The notes beneath the pieces were generated by a model. The model made no database searches. It saw only the letters and a list, made by a program, of their open reading frames with translations, and was not told where the DNA came from. A stretch of 64,000 bases of DNA from Septoria linicola (lineage: Eukaryota; Ascomycota; Dothideomycetes; Mycosphaerellales; Mycosphaerellaceae): assembly GCA_024114885.1 (NCBI GenBank), contig CP099419.1, positions 3,224,001 through 3,288,000 on the forward strand, in the 5' to 3' direction. Positions 21,364 to 30,561 of this stretch are shown in pieces. Position numbers and translations under genes: made by a program. Each line of letters begins with the position of its first letter. Within the stretch, counting starts at the first letter, position 1.

Positions 21364-21945
21364 TCAGACGATGATGGCTCTGCAAGTTGGGCAGGTATCA
21401 GCATAGAGCAACCAGTCATCGAGGGCTTCGACTGAGAACCAATGTCCGCAACCGAGCACACTCACGGTCGTACCGACTGCGAGCGACGCATAGGTGATGG
21501 GGCACTCAAGTGTCTCGTCTTCACTGCGATCAGCAAGAGTCAGCTGGCGTTGGGAGAATGTTACTTCTCGTCGCAGAGGAGGGTTAGGCTCACCTTCGTG
21601 CTGTTCCTCGAGCTCATCGCCATCAATGACAATCTCTCCACCTTGCGGCTGGTCTACCCAAAGGAAGCCGGGCTCTCCGTTGTGGAACGCTTCACGGGCT
21701 TGCTCGGCGAGTATCAAGTTGTCCATGCTATTACTCGCCTGGAGCACTTCATCTCGCTCTGCGTCCGAAAGTGTGATCCAGTTCTCTACAGTAACACGAG
21801 TCAGCTCCGTTTGCACTGCCTCTATCGCGGTGGTAATCTCAGCCAACGAGTGTGAGTTGATGTTGAAGGCTCTGCCCACAATCATTCCACTCACCACGTT
21901 GAACAGAGCCTCGTCAAGAGGACCGCCGTGGAAGAAAGCTGCCAT
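21364..21945 (-). CDS. Degenerate RING protein, paralogue 2
   Basis: Single-exon, 193 residues from the ATG at 21945. The layout matches its downstream neighbour: a helical N-terminal region with a SDAERDEV/LDNLI-like stretch, an acidic linker and a C-terminal RING-like module (ECPIT, GCGHWF, CPTCR). The second zinc-ligand cysteine is Thr, and the positions after CGHWF that usually carry Cys/His are Ser-Val and Ala-Leu. No Cys stands upstream to compensate. The protein ends almost directly after CPTCR. The shared CGHWFS...L-x-x-W pattern in both copies suggests a distinct fungal RING-like subfamily rather than random decay. Confidence 0.75.
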   Translation of the reverse strand: MAAFFHGGPLDEALFNVVSGMIVGRAFNINSHSLAEITTAIEAVQTELTRVTVENWITLSDAERDEVLQASNSMDNLILAEQAREAFHNGEPGFLWVDQPQGGEIVIDGDELEEQHEGEPNPPLRREVTFSQRQLTLADRSEDETLECPITYASLAVGTTVSVLGCGHWFSVEALDDWLLYADTCPTCRAIIV

Positions 21946-22514
21946 TGTAGCTAACTTTGCTTAGAATTCGACTGACTCGTACTTCCTAGTTGTCTTCTTG
22001 TGTTCAAACGCTGACGCGGATTCAGAAGTACCTAGATAGTCTTGTGCGAATGTTCTACTGGTGCAATATGGTCCATCCCAAGTACAGTGAATTGCAGCAT
22101 TCTTATATGCTGGTATCGAGGTTTCTATCATAATGCTGTTATGCGGGACATAGGTACAAGACCATTGTCTGAAAAGTCTGCAGCATTGCCATTGCCATGT
22201 GGAATGGCAGCGCTGTAAAGCGACCCGACAATAGCATTGTGAGGACAAAGCAACAATGGTCCCGACGCTGATTCTCAAGCTGTTTGTTCGGACTTCGAGA
22301 CCGCACTCGGTGCAGACAGCTTGATCTCTGAAGCATCAATGACATCTGTGCCTGTTCGGTGTGAAAGCTTCTTTGCCTTTGTCATTGCTCGTGCAATGGT
22401 TTCGAAGGAAGAGGGAAATGTCGTCCAGTATTTGTCAAAACAGGACGCCTCAGGCACTTCTTCGTGCCCACTGTTCGACGCGATTCGCGCCTCGAACAAA
22501 GACCATTGTTGAAG
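21946..22514. other. Divergent promoter region
   Basis: 569 bp between the minus-strand RING gene and the plus-strand Ada-type gene. No specific site recognised. Confidence 0.5.
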
Positions 22515-23195
22515 ATGACCGCCGCGCTAGATCAGTCGTTCCAGAGCACGACCTCACGTTGGCAGGCAGTCTCCCACCGCGATCCTGCTGCGCACTCGAG
22601 CTTTGTGTATGGCGTAAGGACGACCAAAATCTACTGCCGGCCGACCTGTACTGCACGAATTGCTCGTCGCGCGAACATTGCTTACTTTGGCACCAGAGAG
22701 GCCGCAGAATCTGAGGGATTCAGGCCGTGCCTCAAGTGCAGGCCTGACGATGACACCTTCCTGGGGCAGAGGGAGGAAGTCGTGTTCAGGACGATAAATG
22801 CAATCTATCTTCACAAGAGCGACCGAGACAAGAGGAATAACTTGAGAGAGCTGGCGCAAAGTGTAGAAGTCACACCAAGCTACCTCTGTCGCGTCTTCAA
22901 GAATGTCATGGGCTCTACATTGAGCGAGTATATCCGTCAATTCGAAGATGCGCACAGTCATTGCGTGTCGAGTAGCGCGGCGCCGTCAACGAGTGCTGTC
23001 GTCCCGGAGAATGTGCTGGTTTCCGAGCAGTCAGTATCGAGTTCGGTTGACAGAATGACGAACTGTGCTGCTTCAGATCCGAGCTCGCGATCCCTCTCAA
23101 TCTCGAGCGGCAGGGCGAGCGAGGAATCTGTAAATGAGGAAGTTGACTTCGACAGCTGGCTTTGCATGGACGATAGCATGTTTACCGACCCCTAG
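22515..23195 (+). CDS. Ada-type metal-binding domain with AraC-like helix-turn-helix
   Basis: Single exon, 226 residues from the ATG at 22515. Residues 15-85 match the N-terminal domain of bacterial Ada: a YGVRTTKIYCRPTC motif with Cys41 and Cys45, and PCLKC with Cys72 and Cys75, the four zinc ligands one of which accepts methyl groups from DNA phosphotriesters in E. coli Ada. Residues about 95-145 form an AraC-type helix-turn-helix (NLRELAQSVEVTPSYLCRVFK). The C-terminal 80 residues are Ser-rich with an acidic tail. There is no O6-methylguanine methyltransferase domain (no PCHR motif). A role as a methylation-sensing transcription factor for alkylation repair is an inference from the bacterial family. 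Confidence 0.85.
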   Translation: MTAALDQSFQSTTSRWQAVSHRDPAAHSSFVYGVRTTKIYCRPTCTARIARRANIAYFGTREAAESEGFRPCLKCRPDDDTFLGQREEVVFRTINAIYLHKSDRDKRNNLRELAQSVEVTPSYLCRVFKNVMGSTLSEYIRQFEDAHSHCVSSSAAPSTSAVVPENVLVSEQSVSSSVDRMTNCAASDPSSRSLSISSGRASEESVNEEVDFDSWLCMDDSMFTDP

Positions 23196-23867
23196 GATCT
23201 GAAGCTATCCTCCGCGGCCGGTTGTTGACGCAGCGTGTCAGTGTACTATGGCATCCGATCGCGGCTGACGTGTATTCATGCCGTGTAATGCTTCGAGTGC
23301 GGAGTCTACTACAACAATCATGCGGCAACTTCACGACGAGCATCAGATAACAGCAATGATGTGCGCAGATCGTGGATGCCCACACAGTGCAAGACGTTTT
23401 CGGCGATGTCAAGGATAGTTGCAGTCCGTCGACAGAACTCGTTGATTTATTGTGTTGGACAGCCAATGCAGTGTCTTGTTGAATCAAGACCTTTGTTTGC
23501 TTGTTCTGGCTAACGTTCCTCTAGATGCAACCACAATATGGGCCATCGTCAGTGCTCACGACTCAATGGATCTCCCCATAGTCATAACATGACGCTCTAT
23601 CTGGGAGGCATAACTTTGATCTTGGTCAATAATGGTATTGTGGCGATCCTTCACTCGCCCGACACATTACTGCCCACAATTACTTTATACAAAATCTCCT
23701 GTTGGAAACACATATATATGCCGCAGAGATCTACAAGCTTGACCTTCCAGCACGATCACGCAACGTAAATTGGACAGAACACAGACTAAGCACACCAAGA
23801 CTTACTGAAGCTTCGGTCACACCTACGGCAAGCCATACACAACTATTGCGAATCTATCTCTGGCAAG
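23196..23867. other. Intergenic, about 670 bp
   Basis: Contains the 3' end of the Ada-type gene and the promoter of the CBM18-like gene. Nothing else recognised. Confidence 0.5.
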
Positions 23868-24371
23868 ATGGCGAACCTAGGCGTGCTCTTTCTGCTTTTC
23901 GCAGTGATGTTGCTCAATGTGGCCACCTTGCCAATCTCGGTCATTGCAGATGAGACGACTACTGCTTCGTTCGCCTCGAAGAACATCAAAGTTCACACGC
24001 GCGACGACCTCATCTCCGACAATGGTCTCTGTGGCGGTGGTTCTGGGCGCACTTGCCTCAAATCCCTGTTCGGCGACAGCTGTAGTGAGTGGGGCTTCTG
24101 CGGATCCTACTACGAGGCTGAGTACGCCGGACCAGGGTGCCAGGATGACTACGGTGTCTGCAATCCGGACCTGGCGACAAGTGCTGCTGATATGCCGACA
24201 ACTTCGATGCCTTCCTCCTCGACGACACAACTTGCTGCTGCGCACAATACTGAGCATACTGGTATTGTCATTATGCCCGTCACGACCACTGTCGTGGAGC
24301 AAGCTGCATCGCCTACGCAAACGGTCACCGGGAAGTTCGGCTTCTGTGGTGTTCGAGGCTCAAGCTGTTGA
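23868..24371 (+). CDS. Small secreted protein with a hevein-like (CBM18) chitin-binding domain
   Basis: Single exon, 167 residues. Residues 1-27 form a strongly hydrophobic signal peptide. Residues 54-98 align with hevein/CBM18: Cys54, 63, 72, 78, 91 and 98 fit six of the eight conserved cysteines, and the sugar-contact positions (Ser73, Trp75, Phe77, Tyr86) are kept. The two missing cysteines are Ser71 and Ala87, which in hevein pair with each other (C17-C31), so exactly one disulfide is absent. A Thr/Ser-rich linker follows, then a short tail with two more cysteines (160 and 167, the last residue). The context suggests chitin binding at the cell wall or masking of chitin from host sensing; both are inferences. 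Confidence 0.8.
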   Translation: MANLGVLFLLFAVMLLNVATLPISVIADETTTASFASKNIKVHTRDDLISDNGLCGGGSGRTCLKSLFGDSCSEWGFCGSYYEAEYAGPGCQDDYGVCNPDLATSAADMPTTSMPSSSTTQLAAAHNTEHTGIVIMPVTTTVVEQAASPTQTVTGKFGFCGVRGSSC

Positions 24372-25085
24372 AGGGGCTAGAGTCGCAGTGATCGGATTTG
24401 TGTTGGTGAAAGGTTCTTGCTATTACTGTGCAGTATAGGCACTACAACATGATGGCGCGAGTGTGAACGGCGTTGGGGTCAGGTGGGCATGAGCAGGTAT
24501 GCGGCGAGCTCAGGGAACTGTGGCTCGAGAGACTGCTTGGATATCTGACTGCCTTGAGCTCTTTCTAGCTGTATCCTTTTGCTCACGATTGGACCTGGCA
24601 TGGCACCAACCTTTATAGGTCGACGTTGAGCTGGCAGTAGAAGCACGGGAGGACTGTGTGGGGTTTATAGGAGGCTACAAGTCAGCCCGGAATTTAATTT
24701 TTCGACACAAATACCAATCTTATCATCATTTCGCATTCTCCCTTTTTTAGTTCTAATAGTGCATCAATTCGTACTACCGTCAGAAGCCTGGGACAAACCA
24801 GGACTGACAAAAATGTGCAAGGTCGTGGAAGCATTGTAGCGATTCGTCATGTTTGTTTGCGCCTGGTTCGCTATTCACTCGCCAACCATCTTTGCTGTCT
24901 CTGATACTGTAATAGTACACAACGTGACCCACAACACGCCTCGACGAGTGCAACATCCGCTTGGCGCCCATATGCACATTCCAGAGCCGTGGCCCCGGTT
25001 TCATCTCCACAGCTGCTTGAGTGAAACAGCCACACGTCGTGGCTCTTACGTACGACCCAGCACGATGCTCACACACACTCGTGCT
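24372..25085. other. Intergenic between convergent genes
   Basis: 714 bp between the CBM18-like gene and the MFS transporter 3' end. No credible frame or RNA gene seen. Confidence 0.5.
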
Positions 25086-26966
25086 TCATGTAGTGTAGCG
25101 AAAATCAGGATGTCTGTACCCAAGCTGGCTCGGGTCCACGCCCTGCAGTCTGTACTCCCTCTTGCCACTTTGTCGGGCAGCATCTATGAATGCACGTTAG
25201 CGGACGTCTTGGATGTCGATCATAGCCACGGAATGGTCAAGAGATCTGTAGCACTTACTTTCCCAACGGATGTATGCAATGTTGCCGAGCGTCACGAGCA
25301 AGCTTAATCCGATGGCCCCCAGATTGATTGCGTGGCCAGTGGTGTACTCAGGACCATCCTCAGCCAGATAGGTAAAAGTGGCGACAAATGCACCTATCAC
25401 GCACTATGTTACTATCACTCTTCCCATGGCGGATTGTCGTAGTTGACTTACCACAATTTCCGATAGCGACTTGAAAGCCAAGACCGGTAGCCTTCGTGGT
25501 ATGTGGTGCCAGGTTGTTCGACAGCCAGGCCAAAACAAGAGGCGAGCATGGGAACGCTCCGATAGCAACGAAGAAAGTTCCGGCGTACTTGACGGCGTTC
25601 TCACTGCTCGCAAGCTGCATTATATAGCCAATCGTGGCAATCGAGAGCCCGACTCCGATGAGTGGCCCACGCATTTTGATGCGGTCGGATGTCCAAGCGA
25701 ACGCTATCACGGAAAGGAAGGCCAAGAAGTTTGGTGGCACGGTGAACAGTTGGGCTGTGACGTTCTTGTACCCTAGTCCTTTGACGATGCTAGGCAGGAA
25801 CAGCGAATAAGAGTAGATCGGGATGAGGATCAGGAAGAAGTTCAGGGACATCAGAACTGTGTTCACGTTCAGTAGAGCGAAGCGGACCTGAAGATCTGTC
25901 AGTACACAACCACAAAACGAACCGTGTCGTTTCTCACCTCTGGCCAGTTGAAATGCTCTTCTTCCACTCTTGCGGACGTGGATCCTCCTAAGTCGTGGCT
26001 AAGCATATTAGCAGCGGTCTGCTGCTCTTCCTTGCTCAAGAACTTGGCTGCGCTTGGGGTGTCTGGCAGGAAGAAGAACGCGACCATGGCCACCAATACA
26101 GTGATTGAGCCCTCCACGAAAAAGATCCATGGCCAGGACCTGTAGGACCTGTAGCTGATCTGGGCCAGTCCGGTTGCAAGAAGCCCACCAATCGCCCCGG
26201 AAAGCGGTGCTGCACAGTAGAAGACGCCCAAGCGGAACATGAGTTGATGTCGCTTGTAGAACATGCTTAGGTACAGAATGATGCCTGCGAATTGGCGCGT
26301 CAGTGAGTCCCCTGACATTGAAGGAGGATTGACCAATACCGCCGAACATCCCACCCTCGCATGCACCAAGCAGCATTCGGCAGACGATCAACCCAGCATA
26401 GCTTTTGACGGCGCCCATGCACTGACCGAGGTCAGCAGTGTTTCGAATGTATCTCACTGTTCTAAGTCTGAAGGGCTGCCCATGAAGAAGTGCAGCGCTC
26501 AGAGAAGAAAGCCGCGTTGGCATGTCTTCAGATGGTCGATGTACTCACAGTTCCTACGATTCCCCATGCCATGGCCAGCAGTGGTAAATATCTGCCGCCC
26601 CCAACGACCTTCAGCAGGATGTTGCTCGGAATGTCAACGAGGACGTATAGAATGTAAAACACTGTAAGTGCAACATTGTATCGGTTCCCGGTGAGCTCAA
26701 GGTCATCAATAAGACCATCGAGCTTAGCATTGCCTGTCGAGGTTTAGTCTACGCGAAGTCCAGCACAATCAGTAGCCACTACCAATGTTGCTACGATCGA
26801 TGAAAGCTAGCAGCCAGAGAATGAAAATCCATGGCAGAATGTGTAAGTCCAGCTTTCTCGTGATCCTCTTCTCCACTTGAGCATCCGCGACGTAAGAAAC
26901 TCCGACGTGCGAGATCTCCTTCTCCTCCAGCTGCTCGGAAGTGGCCTTGCCCTCGAATGAAACCAT
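25086..26966 (-). CDS. MFS transporter, anion:cation symporter (ACS) family
   Basis: Seven exons, 26966-26783, 26733-26549, 26421-26340, 26284-25938, 25887-25452, 25393-25259 and 25183-25086, with six introns of 49-127 bp, give 488 residues. All junctions are in phase. The sequence shows the fungal ACS pattern: a cytosolic N-terminus, the first membrane helix ending in DRSNIGNAK, a CRMLLGACEGG helix, a cytosolic central loop with LPDTP, and the C-terminal signature LGYRHPDFRYT before the stop. About 12 membrane helices are expected. Relatives carry allantoate, nicotinate, tartrate, vitamins or other small organic anions with protons; the substrate cannot be read from sequence. The gene is not in an obvious cluster. 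Confidence 0.9.
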
Positions 26967-28383
26967 GGCTGCTCCGGGAATTCGCTCTTGGTGATAAAGC
27001 GGACAAGGAAGCCACAAGAAAATGGGTGTGAGCTTACCTCTCCTCCCGCAGGCTTGTCGTCGATCTCACACGCCACTGCCAATGCGAATATGTTACACCC
27101 GTGGCATTAATGCGAAGAATGCACCCATTCTCCGACCCGTGCATCCTTCAGCTCTCGCAAAGCCGTCTCTGGCAAGCCGGGCGGATGGACAGGCATTGCG
27201 GATTGATTTTCCGTCTTGTATCCTGGTCGTACATGGCGATGAGTGGTCATCACTTGCGGTATCTACGATGTGTAGTTGGCTGGTGAAGCGAGCATGACAA
27301 CCACGCGAGAATGTTCAGCCTGTTCATCATGAAGTGGAGTACGGTTCCCCAGCACTCCGCAGAGCTTGTTGAACTGCCGAGATTTGCTTGTCGTTTAGCC
27401 TGTCTCGTTTTGTCGGCCTAAGGCACTCCACCAAAGACCATGGTGGGTGTGGCAGCGTGACCTTGACAGGCCTGACCATTGACGAGGATGGTGACGACTG
27501 ATCACGAAGCGCCACCTGTCTGCCCTGGTGATACACATGGTTTGTCCTAGACCTCCCGGCGACTGGGAAAAGCTCCGAAGAGATTCGAGTAGATTGAGTT
27601 CACACCACCAAACCAGGGCTTTGTGAACATCACTTGAGATGATGGTAAGCACAAGACACACGAAAGCATTCGTGGCAATAAGGTGTTGAGGCGCAGTGGT
27701 GCATAGCAGCGATATGTTCAGCACTCGTCTATGTGTGTCGCTATCATGTGTATCATGCACCATCCGACCTCAGGCCGCACATTGCTCGCCCGCCATTATC
27801 CATGCTATCTCCTTGCACTTTGACATTGCTGGTCGATACTGCCCTCTGATCAAATCCAACTAAAAAAGCGAAGCAATGTAGATTAGTGCGGTGTTTGTGA
27901 TAACGATGCTGTCGTGTAGATGTTATGCTCTCCCAAATTCCGCTTCTCTTTCTCTGCGATGCGATACTGAAAGCAAATGGGGTATCATTCGAGCGCCTTG
28001 CGCCATGACCCGTGAAGGTGTGAGTCTATGCTAAAATGTGTGTTGTGGGTATCCGATGCTGATGCTGGTCGTGAAGGAAAACGCCGGTTGCGATGCTGGC
28101 GTCTTCCAAAAAGAGAGACAATACCCAATTATTAGAAATGTGGCTCAGATGACCTTGTCCGGATGAGAGATTGTTGACATCCTGTGGCAAAGCTGATCAT
28201 CTGAGGTCGAAACAAAGGAGATGGTGGACCATAATACTGGCCTGGCGATGTGATGGTGTGATGCCGAGAGTGTTCGAAGATCAATCCGGATTAGTCCAGC
28301 GTGCTTGGCGTTGGAACGGGATGCCGCATGATCAACTCATGATCCCGACAGTGCGGCTCAAACGCAGTCGCACACCCACTAAT
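26967..28383. other. Intergenic, about 1.4 kb
   Basis: Holds the MFS promoter and the medA 3' end. A 122-residue frame on the minus strand (27395-27763) has no convincing protein character. Nothing else recognised. Confidence 0.5.
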
Positions 28384-30561
28384 CTATGTTGTCGAAGTCG
28401 GCTGACCCTGGCTTTCGTAGTCCAAAGGAACGAATCTGGCTTCCGCGGGCATGGCCGACGGGCCTGTGAGCGACGGAATTCGTTGTTGATAGCCGTAAGA
28501 CTGTTGTGCAGTGCCTGGAAGCCCAGTCGCCGGCGAGGCGAGGTAGCTGAAGTTCGAGTATCCAAGATCGGGAGCGTAGTGCACGGATGGCTGATGCCAG
28601 GAGGCAGTCGTTTGTGCTCCTGCGGATGTAGGCACAGCTAATCGTGGATCCGGATGTCCCTGCGCTGACGGCCCGAGGCCTGCTGCCATCGCTGCGTGTG
28701 AGTTCACATGAGCTGCGTACATGTTATGTGTCATTTGTGGTGGCGCATAAACGTGACTATGCGAAGCCGAGCTTGAGGCAGAGCGTGGCGAGGCTGCTGC
28801 CCGCTGATCGATACCGACATCAGAAGGTCGGCTCACTGCGTAGCTGGAACCTGAAGGGTGAATGACGCCGGCAGTGGACGAGTAGCTCGCAGACTGTGAG
28901 AGTGTTAGCTGTGCATCAATATCGAGAGGAATGCATTGCATATGCATGCGGGGATGACTTGCATATTTGCCAATGATCTTCTTCAGCGCGGTTGCCAAGA
29001 TGCGCCACGGGAACACCTTGACGTCCTTTTCGATGTTGCGAGGTTTGGGATTTGGAAATCCCATGATGAGCTTGAAGAAGTCCTCGCTATCCGCCTTGGT
29101 TTTCGACACGGTTGCCGGCCGGAACCCCTCGAGGTTCCGGCGAATTCGATTCTTCTCTTCCACAGTAAAGCGCACAGCTACCAGGGATTCCAGTAACGAG
29201 ATGGTGTCGACTGATGTGACATAACATTCCTTTTTCTGCTCCCACCAAATGCAGCTGACGCAAATACTGTTTGGCAGGCGATCCTCCAGCGTGACAGGCT
29301 CAAAGGTGGCTGAGATGACGCTTCCAGATTGGCTGCGTCTGAACTGAACAAGTCGCCGACCAGCTTCCCACTCTGCTGTGGTCCACCCATCCGCCATTTT
29401 GTTGAGTTCACCTTCAATCTTGAGCATAGCCTTCGTGTTGGAGGGGTACACAGTGTAAGGGTTGAACACAGGCGTAGTCGTCATTGTCGCTCCTGGCGAG
29501 GTTGGGGAGCCGTGCAAAGTCGAGGTGCGTATCAGGGGCGGTGCGACACCTCCAGCTGGTGACGGCAACAGATGAGAACTCTTACTATGCGCTGACAGCG
29601 ATTGCATCGAAGGGCTGCGCGATGCCTGCATGCCTGGCGGATACGACCAAGAAGGACTGTGCGAAGTCGTGAGCGACGGTGTCGCACTGGCAGGGCCATA
29701 GAACTGCTGCGACGGCATCCGCGACAGCGAGGGGTTGTAAGCATTCTGGTAGTCTGACGTAGTACTACTGTATCGCCGCCCATGATCGTAGATCTCTTGT
29801 ACGCTTGGACGCCGGATGGTTGGAATAGGCGACTGCACATACGATTGCGGTAGCTGCTGCATCGAAGGCTTCTTAGCCGGTGAACGGCGAGGCGACGCCT
29901 CAATCGAGAGCTTTCGTTTGCGCGGTGCTTGCAGCTGTGGCGCTGCCATCTGCGGAGAATCCGGAGGGTAGAAAGGTGCCTCGAGATAAGTGAAGTGGCC
30001 GATGTCGATGTTGGGCGGGGAGTCCCAGCTCACTGCACTGTCGTCCATGATGAGACGAATAGGCACTTCCGGAGTCGGGGAATGGGTATCAGCCAGAGAA
30101 GGCGTTGTCGACGCCAGTGAGTATTGGAAGCCTTGTTCGTCGGGAGTCTTTATCAAACGGCTCTCGCATCGCTTGGAGCCGAACATGAGGATTGGTGTAA
30201 TAACAGGTGCATCGAAGTCGTAAGGGCTATGAAAGTAGATTGTCACTTGCGTGCCTGGCGGACCTGAATTGGGCGTGAAGCTCAATATCCTTGGGACTTG
30301 ACGGGCAGGCTGTTCGAGATATGCAGGGTACTGGACCACCTGCTGACCATAATAGACCGGATCATGCGTTGCGTATTGTTGAGTAGAGGGCACCAAGCTG
30401 ATCGTGGTGGATGATTGGGGAAGACCAGATGGTACCTGCGCCTGAGCAGCTACATAATCAGTCGGATAAGAATGGTGTGCATCGAACGCGCCGTAAGCGT
30501 GCTGCCCCTGCTCGGGTCTTGTGGCTGCTTGGTAGTCTGTGATGCGCGTCACGTCAGTCAT
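28384..30561 (-). CDS. medA: Medusa (MedA/Acon-3/Ren1-like) developmental transcriptional regulator
   Basis: Single exon. I prefer the ATG at 30561 (725 residues); an upstream in-frame ATG at 30654 would add 31 residues of atypical composition. The N-terminal region is Gln/Tyr/Pro-rich. A first conserved block (about residues 90-205) begins with RILSFTPNSGPPGTQV, resembling an Ig-like/IPT fold. A Ser-rich, nuclear-type basic segment with RKRKLS (about 220) follows. The second conserved block (about 370-520) has GWTTAEWEAGRRLVQFRR, a CVSCIWWEQKKECYVTSVD stretch and an FPNPKPRNIEKDVKVFPW motif, all typical of the Medusa family. The C-terminus is low-complexity. By family knowledge Medusa proteins control conidiophore development and virulence-related adhesion. 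The long non-coding region upstream suits a heavily regulated developmental gene. Confidence 0.85.
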   Translation of the reverse strand: MTDVTRITDYQAATRPEQGQHAYGAFDAHHSYPTDYVAAQAQVPSGLPQSSTTISLVPSTQQYATHDPVYYGQQVVQYPAYLEQPARQVPRILSFTPNSGPPGTQVTIYFHSPYDFDAPVITPILMFGSKRCESRLIKTPDEQGFQYSLASTTPSLADTHSPTPEVPIRLIMDDSAVSWDSPPNIDIGHFTYLEAPFYPPDSPQMAAPQLQAPRKRKLSIEASPRRSPAKKPSMQQLPQSYVQSPIPTIRRPSVQEIYDHGRRYSSTTSDYQNAYNPSLSRMPSQQFYGPASATPSLTTSHSPSWSYPPGMQASRSPSMQSLSAHSKSSHLLPSPAGGVAPPLIRTSTLHGSPTSPGATMTTTPVFNPYTVYPSNTKAMLKIEGELNKMADGWTTAEWEAGRRLVQFRRSQSGSVISATFEPVTLEDRLPNSICVSCIWWEQKKECYVTSVDTISLLESLVAVRFTVEEKNRIRRNLEGFRPATVSKTKADSEDFFKLIMGFPNPKPRNIEKDVKVFPWRILATALKKIIGKYASHPRMHMQCIPLDIDAQLTLSQSASYSSTAGVIHPSGSSYAVSRPSDVGIDQRAAASPRSASSSASHSHVYAPPQMTHNMYAAHVNSHAAMAAGLGPSAQGHPDPRLAVPTSAGAQTTASWHQPSVHYAPDLGYSNFSYLASPATGLPGTAQQSYGYQQRIPSLTGPSAMPAEARFVPLDYESQGQPTSTT

